Below are positions 6,237 to 12,977 of a stretch of DNA of 13,678 nt, piece by piece; the stretch's first letter is position 1, and each line of letters starts with the position of its first letter. The stretch is taken from the NCBI GenBank assembly GCA_035552275.1, contig DASZLR010000170.1, positions 1-13,678 of the forward strand, in the 5' to 3' direction. The translations under genes and the position numbers were made by a program. Under the pieces are notes generated by a model that was not told the DNA's origin, did no database searches, and saw only the letters and a program-made list of their open reading frames with translations. Source of the DNA: DASVLX01 sp035552275 (GTDB lineage Bacteria > Actinomycetota > Actinomycetes > Mycobacteriales > Pseudonocardiaceae).

Positions 6237-7118
6237 ATGACGACCCACGCGGCGTTGCTGGTGCACCCCGGCGCGGCCCGGGTCGCCGGAAGCGTGGCCG
6301 CCTGCCTGCGGACCGGCGTCGACCGGCTGGACACCTTCGTCGCCGACTCGGCGGCCGGCAGCAGGGCGTTGGCCGCGCGAGCGGTGAATTCCGGTGCCGA
6401 GGCGCTGATCACGCTCGGCGGCGACGGTCTGGCCCACCTGGCGGTGCAGGCGTGCGCCGGCACGGGCACCGCGCTGGCCGTGGTGCCCGCCGGCACCGGC
6501 AACGACCTCGCCCACGCGCTGGGCCTGCCCGCCGATCCGCTGCTCGCCGCCCGTGTCGTCGCGGATGCGTTGCGCGCCAACGAGAGCAGCAAACTGGATC
6601 TTGGCCGAATCGCCGGCGGGGCGTGGTTCAGCACGGTGCTCTGCGCCGGTTTCGACGCGGCGGTGAACGCCCGCGCCAACCGGCTGCGCTGGCCCCGTGG
6701 GCCGCGCCGGTACGAGCTGGCGATCATGATCGAGCTGGCCCGGCTGCGGCCGGCGCCGCTGGTGGTGGAAGCCGACGACACCACGCTCCGGCTGGACGCC
6801 ACCCTGGTCGCGGTCGGCAACACCCGGTACTACGGCGGCGGCGTCCCGGTCTGCCCGGACGCGATGGCCGACGACGGCTGGCTGGACCTGACCGTGGTCG
6901 CCGCGGCCAGCCGGCTGGACCTGCTGCGGATGCTGCCGACGCTGCGCACCGGCGCGCACACCCGGCATCCGGCGGTCACCACGCTGCGCGCCCGGTCGAT
7001 CCGGCTGTCCGGGCAGGGCGGCTGGTTCTGCTACGCCGATGGTGACCGGCAGGCCCGGCTGCCGGTCACCATCACCTGCGTCCCCGAAGCCCTCCGCGTG
7101 ATCAGCAGAAAAAACTAG
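6237..7118 (+). CDS. Diacylglycerol/sphingosine kinase-type lipid kinase (DAGK catalytic domain)
   Basis: This is a 293-residue cytosolic, membrane-associating kinase of the DgkB/YegS/LCB5 fold, which phosphorylates lipid hydroxyls with ATP. Motifs seen are GGDGL (61-65; the family usually has GGDGT), VPAGTGNDLA (83-92), a GFDAAVN segment (138-144), GNTRYYGGG (194-202), PDAMADDGWLDL (207-218) and a C-terminal YADGD (266-270) where DGE is usual. The T-to-L change in the nucleotide-binding loop is notable. The start ATG at 6237 has no clear ribosome binding site; upstream in-frame starts are absent because a stop lies at 6207. CATAAT at 6194-6199, overlapping the tatC stop, could serve as a -10. 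The gene sits between tatC and helY, an arrangement I associate with several actinomycetes. It converges on the next gene with only three bases between stops. The lipid substrate is not predictable. Confidence 0.88.
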   Translation: MTTHAALLVHPGAARVAGSVAACLRTGVDRLDTFVADSAAGSRALAARAVNSGAEALITLGGDGLAHLAVQACAGTGTALAVVPAGTGNDLAHALGLPADPLLAARVVADALRANESSKLDLGRIAGGAWFSTVLCAGFDAAVNARANRLRWPRGPRRYELAIMIELARLRPAPLVVEADDTTLRLDATLVAVGNTRYYGGGVPVCPDAMADDGWLDLTVVAAASRLDLLRMLPTLRTGAHTRHPAVTTLRARSIRLSGQGGWFCYADGDRQARLPVTITCVPEALRVISRKN

Positions 7119-7121
7119 CGG

Positions 7122-7391
7122 TCAGTCCTCGTCGGCGTCCCCATCGGCCGCGACATCGTCGGCGACGGTGGACTCCTTCTTCCGCTCGGCGGGCGCGAAG
7201 GTTCCGGTGAGGTCCGCGTAATGCTCGCGGACGAGGTGCACCAGGTGCAGGGTGCGGTGCAGCCGGGGACCGCTGACCGTCGGCTCGACGCTGGCCGTCC
7301 ACGTCTCCTCGGCGCCGCACCGGGAGCAGGTCTGCCGGCCGCCGGACACCGAGTATTCAAGCTGTATCGGGTGGACACGCACAGTCGCCAT
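7122..7391 (-). CDS. Small conserved-type protein with one CxxC pair and acidic tail
   Basis: This is an 89-residue hypothetical protein. It starts MATVRVHPIQLEYSV, has a CSRC pair (22-25), a His-rich amphipathic stretch, LHRTLHLVHLVREHY (44-58), and a disordered acidic tail, DDVAADGDADED. The two Cys and nearby His could hold a zinc ion, but only one CxxC is present, so a full zinc ribbon is not seen. The ATG at 7391 is chosen over 7400 and 7424 because a -10-like TAGGAT (minus strand 7404-7399) stands seven bases upstream and the longer versions overlap the helY start. It is divergent from helY, with only 23 bases between start codons, and ends three bases from the lipid kinase stop. I do not recognise a named family. 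Confidence 0.7.
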   Translation of the reverse strand: MATVRVHPIQLEYSVSGGRQTCSRCGAEETWTASVEPTVSGPRLHRTLHLVHLVREHYADLTGTFAPAERKKESTVADDVAADGDADED

Positions 7392-7398
7392 GTCAGGC

Positions 7399-7408
7399 AT
7401 CCTAAGCT
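7399..7408. promoter_or_regulatory. Overlapping divergent -10 boxes for helY and the CxxC protein gene
   Basis: Plus-strand TAAGCT (7403-7408) is six bases before the helY GTG. Minus-strand TAGGAT (7404-7399) is seven bases before the divergent ATG. The two hexamers share the TA step at 7403-7404. Both fit leaderless transcription, so one small element could fire in both directions. No -35 is visible for either. Confidence 0.5.
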
Positions 7409-7414
7409 GAGGAG

Positions 7415-10177
7415 GTGGTTCCACGCTCCGCGCGGTCCCCGGCCGACGCGTACACGGCGGCCCGACGACGCGCCGCCAGCCCGCGGTTGGCCGACTTCAC
7501 CGCCCTGCTGTCCTTCGAGTTGGACCCGTTTCAGCGCGACGCCTGCGCGGCGCTGGAGTCCGGACACGGCGTGCTGGTCTGCGCGCCGACCGGCGCGGGC
7601 AAGACGGTCGTCGGCGAGTTCGCGGTGCACATGGCCCTCGCCGCCGGCCAGAAATGCTTCTACACCACCCCGATCAAGGCGCTGTCCAACCAGAAGTACG
7701 CCGACCTGCTCGCCCGCTACGGCCAGAAACAGGTCGGCCTGCTCACCGGCGACTCCTCGATCAACGGCAATGCGCCCATCGTGGTGATGACCACCGAAGT
7801 CCTGCGCAACATGCTCTACGCGGGCTCGCCCACCCTCGACGGCCTCGGCTATGTGGTGATGGACGAGGTGCACTACCTGGCCGACCGGTTCCGCGGCGCG
7901 GTCTGGGAAGAAGTGATCCTGCACCTGCCCGAGCCGGTCCGGCTGGTCGGCCTGTCCGCCACGGTCAGCAACGCCGAGGAGTTCGGCGAGTGGCTGGTCA
8001 CCGTGCGCGGCAACACCACGGTTGTGGTGGACGAGCACCGGCCGGTTCCGTTGTGGCAGCACATGATGGTCGGCGGCCGGATGCTGGACCTGTTCGTCGG
8101 CGAGGACGTCGACGGCCAGCCGGCGATCAACCCGCAACTGGTGCGTCGGATCGAGGACCTGGCGCACTACCAGGTGCCCTGGGGCCGGCAGGGCGGCGGC
8201 CGAGGGCGGGGTGGCGGCGGTCCGCGCGGTCCCCGGTTCCGGCCGACGTCCCGGATCGACGTCATCGAGAAACTCGACGGCGCCGGGCTGCTGCCGGCGA
8301 TCATGTTCGTGTTCAGCCGGGCCGGCTGCGACGCGGCCGTGCAGCAGTGCGTCCGCGCCGGGCTCCGGCTGACCACCCCGGACGAGCTGGACGAGGTCCG
8401 CGCGATCATCGACCGGCGCACCGCCGACCTGCCGGAGTCCGATCTCGGCGTGCTCGGCTACTGGGAATGGCGGGACGCGCTGGAACGCGGCATCGCCGGC
8501 CACCACGCCGGCCTGCTGCCGATGTTCAAGGAGACCGTCGAGGAACTGTTCGTCCGCGGTCTGGTGCGAGCCGTGTTCGCCACCGAGACCCTGGCCCTGG
8601 GCATCAACATGCCGGCCCGCACCGTGGTGCTGGAAAAACTCGTCAAGTTCAACGGCGAGACGCACGCCGACCTGACGCCGGGGGAGTACACGCAGCTCAC
8701 CGGCCGGGCTGGCCGGCGCGGCATCGACGTCGAGGGCCACGCCGTCGTGCTGTGGCAGCCGGGTGTCGACCCGAAGCAGGTCGCCGGCCTCGCGTCCACC
8801 CGCACCTATCCACTGCGCTCGTCGTTTCGGCCCGGCTACAACATGGCCGTCAACCTGGTGCACCAGTTCGGCGCGTCCGCCGCCCGCGACCTGCTGGAGC
8901 AGTCGTTCGCCCAGTTCCAGGCCGACCGGTCGGTGGTGGGTCTGTCCCGGCGGATCGACCGGGACACCGAGGCGCTGGCCGGCTACGCCGAGGCGATGAC
9001 CTGCCATCTCGGCGATTTCACCGAATACGCGAAGCTGCGCCGCCAGGTCTCCGACCGGGAGAAGTCACTGTCCCGGCAGAACAGCGCCAGCCGCCGCGCC
9101 GAAGCGGTGGAATCGCTGCGCAAGCTGCGCAAGGGCGACGTGATCGCGGTGCCCGCCGGCCGCCGCTCCGGGCTCGCCGTGGTGATCGACCCGGACAACG
9201 ATCCGATGTCCGAGCCCCGGCCGCTGGTGGTCACCGAGGACCGCTGGTCCGGCCGGCTGTCCAGCAGCGATTTTCCCAACCCGGTCGAGGCGCTGGGCCA
9301 GATCCGGCTGCCCAAACAGGTCGAGGTCCGATCTCCGAAGTCCCGCCGCGACCTGGCGGCCAGCCTCCGCAACACCGGCATCCAGGTGCCCAGCCGGGGC
9401 CGTCGCCGCTCGGACGCCGCCGACGACGCTGAGCTGGCGGCGTTGCGCCGGGCGCTGCGCGCGCACCCGTGCCACGGCTGCGAGAAGCGCGAGGAACACG
9501 CCCGCTGGGCCGAGCGCCATCACCGGCTGGCCGTCGAGATCGAGCAGTTGCGGCAGCGGGTCGCCGCGACCACCCACTCGCTGGCCCGCGCGTTCGACCG
9601 GATTCGGGCGCTGCTCACCGAACGCGACTACCTGGCCGGCACCGGCGAAACGAGTGACGTGACCGCGCACGGCCGACGGTTGGCCCGGCTGTACAGCGAA
9701 TCGGACCTGCTGGCCGCCGAATGCCTCCGGCACGGCGTGTGGCGCGGCCTGGACGCCCCCGAGTTGGCCGCCGTGGTGTCCGCGCTGGTGTACGAGTCGC
9801 GCCGGGACAGCCCGGTGGAGACCAAGGTGCCGGCTGGCAAGGTGGCCGACGCGCTCGGCGCCACCGCCCGGCTGTGGGCCGACCTGGAATCCGACGAGCG
9901 CCGGCATCGGGTCGACCGCACCCGCGAACCGGACCCCGGATTCGCCTGGCCGGTGCTGCGCTGGGCGCGCGGCGAGCCGCTGGAACGGGTGCTGTCGGCC
10001 GCCGAGTCGGTGGGCCAGGAACTGCCGGCCGGCGATTTCGTCCGGTGGTGCCGGCAGGTCGTCGACCTGCTCGACCAGGTCCGCGTGGTGGCCGACGCCG
10101 ACGATTCGGTGCGGTCGGCGGCGAGCCGGGCGGTGAGCGCGATCCGACGAGGCGTGGTGGCCATGGGCAGTGTCTGA
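7415..10177 (+). CDS. helY: Ski2-like superfamily II RNA/DNA helicase HelY
   Basis: HelY is a 3'-5' type DExH helicase related to yeast Ski2/Mtr4, thought to act in RNA processing or decay. The 920-residue protein shows the Q-like DPFQRDA (37-43), motif I APTGAGKT (57-64), Ia TTPIKALSNQK (84-94), motif II DEVH (150-153), motif III SAT (181-183), motif V TLALGINMPAR (near 393-403) and motif VI QLTGRAGRRG (near 427-436). An arch-like middle region and a DSHCT-type C-terminus follow. Two extras are seen: a Gly/Arg-rich insertion near 257-277 between the RecA lobes, and a CHGC pair near 686-689. Length is close to the mycobacterial protein. The GTG at 7415 is chosen because TAAGCT stands six bases before it. 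GAGGAG directly abuts the GTG, too close to act as a normal ribosome binding site, so it is likely leaderless. Confidence 0.93.
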   Translation: MVPRSARSPADAYTAARRRAASPRLADFTALLSFELDPFQRDACAALESGHGVLVCAPTGAGKTVVGEFAVHMALAAGQKCFYTTPIKALSNQKYADLLARYGQKQVGLLTGDSSINGNAPIVVMTTEVLRNMLYAGSPTLDGLGYVVMDEVHYLADRFRGAVWEEVILHLPEPVRLVGLSATVSNAEEFGEWLVTVRGNTTVVVDEHRPVPLWQHMMVGGRMLDLFVGEDVDGQPAINPQLVRRIEDLAHYQVPWGRQGGGRGRGGGGPRGPRFRPTSRIDVIEKLDGAGLLPAIMFVFSRAGCDAAVQQCVRAGLRLTTPDELDEVRAIIDRRTADLPESDLGVLGYWEWRDALERGIAGHHAGLLPMFKETVEELFVRGLVRAVFATETLALGINMPARTVVLEKLVKFNGETHADLTPGEYTQLTGRAGRRGIDVEGHAVVLWQPGVDPKQVAGLASTRTYPLRSSFRPGYNMAVNLVHQFGASAARDLLEQSFAQFQADRSVVGLSRRIDRDTEALAGYAEAMTCHLGDFTEYAKLRRQVSDREKSLSRQNSASRRAEAVESLRKLRKGDVIAVPAGRRSGLAVVIDPDNDPMSEPRPLVVTEDRWSGRLSSSDFPNPVEALGQIRLPKQVEVRSPKSRRDLAASLRNTGIQVPSRGRRRSDAADDAELAALRRALRAHPCHGCEKREEHARWAERHHRLAVEIEQLRQRVAATTHSLARAFDRIRALLTERDYLAGTGETSDVTAHGRRLARLYSESDLLAAECLRHGVWRGLDAPELAAVVSALVYESRRDSPVETKVPAGKVADALGATARLWADLESDERRHRVDRTREPDPGFAWPVLRWARGEPLERVLSAAESVGQELPAGDFVRWCRQVVDLLDQVRVVADADDSVRSAASRAVSAIRRGVVAMGSV

Positions 10178-10263
10178 CACCCTGTCGAGGCGGCCCTGTT
10201 CAGGCTGTCTGATGCCTGAGCATGCTCTGCGGGTGCCCTGGCAAACGACTGTCAACCTGCCCC

Positions 10264-10287
10264 GGTCGACTGGGAGAAGGTCGACTG
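10264..10287. repeat. 9-bp direct repeat GGTCGACTG upstream of the DUF4333 gene
   Basis: GGTCGACTG occurs at 10264-10272 and 10279-10287, a 15-base period, each copy containing the palindrome GTCGAC. The repeat lies 46-69 bases upstream of the start codon, where it could bind a regulator. Such a repeat can arise by chance, so no function is claimed. Confidence 0.4.
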
Positions 10288-10332
10288 ACTGTGGTTTGAT
10301 CGCGGCGAGAACGTCCCACACGGAGGCGAGCG

Positions 10333-10896
10333 ATGACCAGCCCCTACGGGCCGTCCGGTAGGAACGAGCCGCAGTGGGGCAACCAGCCCTCTTACGGTGC
10401 CGGGCCGGTGCCGCAGCCCAGCGGGTACGGCCAGCCGGTGACCCAGCAGGTCCCGCCCTATGCGGCCCCGACCCCGCCCAGCGGCTTTCCCGCGCCTGGT
10501 TCCCAACCCGGCTACCAGCCGGAATACTCCGACGGTCCGGCCGAGCCGCGCCGCCGGACCGGCCTGATCTGGGGCGCGGTGGTGGTCGTGGTGGTCGCCA
10601 TCGCCGGGTTCGTGGTGCTCGGCTACGTGTGGGCGCCGTGGATTTCCGGCAGCCGGGGATTCCTGGTCAGCACCGTGTTCGACAGCAGCGCGATGGACTC
10701 CGGGGTGGCCAGCATCCTGCGCAACGAGTACGGCTACAGCGACGTCCAGGCCGCCGATGTGACCTGCCCCTCGAACAAGCCGGTCACCAACGGCGAGACG
10801 TTCAGCTGCGTGGCGAACATCGACGGGTCGACCAAGAACGTGTCCATCAAGGTGACCTCGAACGATGGCAACTACGAAGTCTTCCGACCCCAGTGA
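10333..10896 (+). CDS. Pro/Gly/Tyr-rich membrane protein with DUF4333-type domain (Rv2091c-like)
   Basis: This 187-residue protein has a disordered N-terminal cytoplasmic region (1-75) rich in Pro, Gly, Gln and Tyr, then PRRR, one membrane helix (about 77-98) and an external domain. The latter shows GVASILRNEYGY (124-135), VTCPSNKPVTNGETFSCV (143-160) with two Cys (145, 159) likely in a disulfide, and a final GNYEVFRP (179-186). This is the pattern of DUF4333 as I know it. M. tuberculosis has a similar membrane protein next to helY, so the neighbourhood is conserved. The ATG at 10333 has a clear GGAGG with a 6-base gap. Function is unknown; a role at the cell envelope is inferred from topology. 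The start is 155 bases past the helY stop, a gap with a 9-bp direct repeat. Confidence 0.82.
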   Translation: MTSPYGPSGRNEPQWGNQPSYGAGPVPQPSGYGQPVTQQVPPYAAPTPPSGFPAPGSQPGYQPEYSDGPAEPRRRTGLIWGAVVVVVVAIAGFVVLGYVWAPWISGSRGFLVSTVFDSSAMDSGVASILRNEYGYSDVQAADVTCPSNKPVTNGETFSCVANIDGSTKNVSIKVTSNDGNYEVFRPQ

Positions 10897-11088
10897 CACC
10901 CCCTGGACGCCGGCCGGTTTCACCCGGACGGTGGCTCGCCTTTTCGCGCCATTTACGCCACGGCATACGCCAGGCAACAATCTGACTCAACGCTGATAGC
11001 TCCCGAACGGCCCGGGGACCTACTTGGCGCCGTTCCAACGAAGGCACGGTGGGCTCGGCAGAGCCACCCTGGGCAACAAGGGGAACGT
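10897..11088 (+). promoter_or_regulatory. Leader region of the glycosyltransferase gene with two stem-loops
   Basis: This 192-base gap has no convincing gene. Two potential RNA stems lie close to the next start: GAACGGC (11005-11011) with GCCGTTC (11029-11035), and GGTGGGCTC (11048-11056) with GAGCCACC (11061-11068), the latter with one bulged G and a four-base loop. The second ends about 20 bases before the GTG at 11089. They may be a 5'-leader structure or a terminator for the gene before; no T-run follows either. Confidence 0.3.
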
Positions 11089-12366
11089 GTGACCGGTGGG
11101 GTTGGTGTCCGAGTCGTACCCGGACACGACAGCGGTGTAGGGATGGGCGTGCCAGCGGCGGCGCCGGCCCAGGGTTCGCCGGTCACCGGCGTGACGGTGG
11201 TCGGCATTCCGGCACGGAACGAGGCGGCCACGATCGGCGCGGTGGCTCGGACCGCCGACGCCGGGCTGGCCCGGGCCTTTCCGGACGGTGTCAACGTGAT
11301 CGTGCTCGCCGAGAACGGCAGCGTGGACGACACCGCCGAGCAGTTCCTGGCCGCCAATGGCCAGGCTCGGCAGTTGGTCGTCCGGTCGGGCGCCGAGGGC
11401 ACCGGCAAGGGCACCAACATCTTCGCGATCGTGGACCAGGCGTTGGAGCTCAACGCCGACCGGGTGGTGCTGCTGGACGCCGACGTCCGGTCCACCGAGC
11501 CGGAGTGGATCGAGCTGCTGGCCAGGGCGGTGGACGGCGACCAGCCGACGCTCGCGGTGCCGATGTACCGGCGCAACCGGTTCGAGGCCAACACCACGAA
11601 CCACCTCGCGTCGCCGCTGTTGGCGGCGGTGTTCGGGGTGCACGTGCAGCAGCCCATCGGCGGCGAGTTCGCGTTCAACAAGGCGTTCATGGAGCGGATG
11701 CGCGCCTGGTCGCGGCCGGACAGCGCGTACCTGTACGGCATCGACATCTGGCTGACCGCCAACGCGCTGCGCGAGGGTCACCGGGTGGTCGAGGTTCCGT
11801 TGGGGCGCAAGCTGCACAACTCGCCGTTCCCGAAGATCCTCTGGCTGCCACAGCAGGTCCTCGACGCGCTGTTCCATGTGGTGGCCCGGTTGGACCACAC
11901 CCGACCGATGCTGAGCGACGTGCCGCCGTGCCGGTCCGCTGTGGACACCGCGGCGGTGCCGCAGGACTCCGAGATCATCGAGAAGGTCACCGCCGGCCTG
12001 ACTCGGTATCTCGACGGCTACGGCGACGACCTGACCGCGCTGTTCCCGGCCGCCGCCGGAGCGCCGAAGGCGCCGTGGGGTCTGCGGATCACCGCCGACC
12101 GGTGGCCGCACCTGCTCGCGGACGCGTTGCAGGCGTTGGCCGGCGGCCAGTTCCTCGCCGCCCGCGATCACCTGATCGCGTTGTACGTGAACCGGGTTTT
12201 CTCGTTCTGGGACGAGATCGCCGGCATGGACGGCAACCAGATCGATGACCTGCTGGACCGGGTCGCGGCGGCCACGGCGGTCGAGGTGGCCCGGCGCGGC
12301 ATCCGGTTCGGCAACCCGGTCCCGGCGGTCGAGTTCAACCCCGGCCGGTGGACCGGACTGCAGTGA
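11089..12366 (+). CDS. GT-A fold glycosyltransferase, mannosylglycerate-synthase-like
   Basis: This 425-residue predicted cytosolic enzyme uses a nucleotide-sugar donor. After a roughly 30-residue disordered start come the GT-A signatures: VVGIPARNEAATIG (37-50), VLAENGSVDDTAE (72-84), GKGTNIFAIVDQAL (106-119) and the metal-binding DAD (D130, D132) in VVLLDADV. Then follow QPIGGEFAFNK (188-198), YGIDIWLT (216-223) and a helical C-terminal half ending NPGRWTGLQ. The order GKGxxxN...DAD...QPxGGE...GID matches mannosylglycerate synthase (GT78, Rhodothermus type) and related GT2 enzymes as I recall them, so a retaining transfer to a small acceptor such as glycerate is plausible. A GpgS-like role cannot be excluded. 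GTG at 11089 is chosen for AAGGGGA four bases upstream. It appears monocistronic, with a strong hairpin after the stop. Confidence 0.8.
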   Translation: MTGGVGVRVVPGHDSGVGMGVPAAAPAQGSPVTGVTVVGIPARNEAATIGAVARTADAGLARAFPDGVNVIVLAENGSVDDTAEQFLAANGQARQLVVRSGAEGTGKGTNIFAIVDQALELNADRVVLLDADVRSTEPEWIELLARAVDGDQPTLAVPMYRRNRFEANTTNHLASPLLAAVFGVHVQQPIGGEFAFNKAFMERMRAWSRPDSAYLYGIDIWLTANALREGHRVVEVPLGRKLHNSPFPKILWLPQQVLDALFHVVARLDHTRPMLSDVPPCRSAVDTAAVPQDSEIIEKVTAGLTRYLDGYGDDLTALFPAAAGAPKAPWGLRITADRWPHLLADALQALAGGQFLAARDHLIALYVNRVFSFWDEIAGMDGNQIDDLLDRVAAATAVEVARRGIRFGNPVPAVEFNPGRWTGLQ

Positions 12367-12372
12367 CCTGAT

Positions 12373-12417
12373 CTCGTCGGCCCTTCGTCCATCTCATGTG
12401 GACGGAGGGCCGACGAG
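12373..12417. terminator. 19-bp stem-loop terminator after the glycosyltransferase gene
   Basis: Arms 12373-12391 and 12399-12417 pair over 19 positions with one G-U wobble and a 7-base loop (TCTCATG). It starts six bases after the glycosyltransferase stop. No T-run follows, as is usual for terminators in high-GC actinobacteria. Confidence 0.8.
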
Positions 12418-12455
12418 CGTGTAACGGCGGTCGTTCGGCGGCCGACCCTGCGGGT

Positions 12456-12719
12456 ATGTCCGACGGCGGCCAGGACCGAGGGATATTCCTGGCCCTGCCG
12501 CTGGCGCTGCTGTTTCTGCTGGGACTGCGCAACAACAGCACGCTGGCTCCGATGTGGCTGAGATCGGTGGTGGCCGTGATTGTGGTGCTGCCGACGTCGC
12601 CCGCGCTGCGCTGGCTGACCGGCAAGATCATCCGCATCGCGGTCGGGCTCGCGGTCATCACCGGCATCGGCTTGGCGTTGCACTGGTGGAGCCTCACCCT
12701 GTTCGGGCACCATCTCTGA
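12456..12719 (+). CDS. Small hydrophobic membrane protein
   Basis: This is an 87-residue hypothetical protein with about three hydrophobic segments: IFLALPLALLFLLGL (10-24), WLRSVVAVIVVLP (34-46) and IIRIAVGLAVITGIGLALHWW (58-78), ending GHHL. The ATG at 12456 gives a short polar start (MSDGGQDRG) before the first helix. Upstream in-frame starts at 12396 would lie inside the terminator hairpin and are rejected. The ribosome binding site is weak (GCGGGT). Hairpins stand on both sides, so the gene seems to be its own unit with a promoter between 12418 and 12455 that I cannot pin down. I do not recognise a family. Confidence 0.6.
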   Translation: MSDGGQDRGIFLALPLALLFLLGLRNNSTLAPMWLRSVVAVIVVLPTSPALRWLTGKIIRIAVGLAVITGIGLALHWWSLTLFGHHL

Positions 12720-12733
12720 TCTCCCGCTGTACC

Positions 12734-12773
12734 AATGACAGCGCCCCGACTCACGAGCCGGGGCGCTGTCATT
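12734..12773. terminator. Perfect 15-bp hairpin between convergent genes
   Basis: Arms 12734-12748 (AATGACAGCGCCCCG) and 12759-12773 are exact reverse complements with a 10-base loop. It lies between the plus-strand membrane gene (stop at 12719) and the minus-strand DUF397 gene (stop at 12786), so it can terminate both. The outer AATG/CATT ends give a few A or U bases on each side of the stem. Confidence 0.85.
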
Positions 12774-12785
12774 GCGATGCGGGTG

Positions 12786-12977
12786 TTACCGGCTGAACCG
12801 GCCGTTTTTCACCGCGCTGACGAGAGCGCGGCCGTCAGCCTGGCTCACCGCCAACACCGGGCCAGCCATGTTCTTCGAGTCGCGCACGCCGAACGTGTCC
12901 TCGTCATGCCCGATCTCGACACAACTGCTGTCGCCCTGGCTGTAGCTCGACTTGCGGAACGTCGCGTCATTGATCAT
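12786..12977 (-). CDS. DUF397 domain protein
   Basis: This 63-residue protein shows the complete DUF397 pattern: FRKSSYSQGDSSCVEIG (7-23), FGVRDSKN (29-36), GPVLAVS (39-45) and a last stretch, ALVSAVKNGRF (51-61). DUF397 proteins are small actinobacterial partners of XRE/DUF5753 regulators, seen in the whiJ-like and abaA-like loci of Streptomyces, and are thought to modulate the paired DNA-binding protein. The aromatic W usual before KSSYS and the W before the final helix are missing here (F8 and L52 instead). The ATG at 12977 overlaps the last base of the upstream regulator's stop (TGATG). The ribosome binding site AAGGAGG (12991-12985) lies within the end of that gene. Start codon and binding site are part of a predicted RNA hairpin. 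Confidence 0.9.
   Translation of the reverse strand: MINDATFRKSSYSQGDSSCVEIGHDEDTFGVRDSKNMAGPVLAVSQADGRALVSAVKNGRFSR

Noticed and set aside
6214..6242. Direct repeat GCTATGACG around the lipid kinase start
   Set aside because: Only two nine-base copies, one including the start codon. No promoter relation could be shown, so it may be chance.
7390..7408. A PafBC-type (RecA-NDp) promoter motif before helY
   Set aside because: ATGTCAGGC matches TTGTCRGTG at only six of nine positions and is four instead of eight bases from the -10. I found no good match before pafB, tatA or the small gene either.
7115..9007. A 630-codon minus-strand frame opposite helY, and a second one at 9065-10321
   Set aside because: No domain or ribosome binding site, and low-complexity composition. 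helY on the plus strand explains the region fully.
10170..10361. A 63-codon plus-strand frame between helY and the DUF4333 gene
   Set aside because: It overlaps both neighbours, has no ribosome binding site and no recognisable pattern.
10946..10972. Three spaced CGCCA-type words after the DUF4333 gene
   Set aside because: Irregular spacing and very short units; not a credible repeat array or CRISPR.
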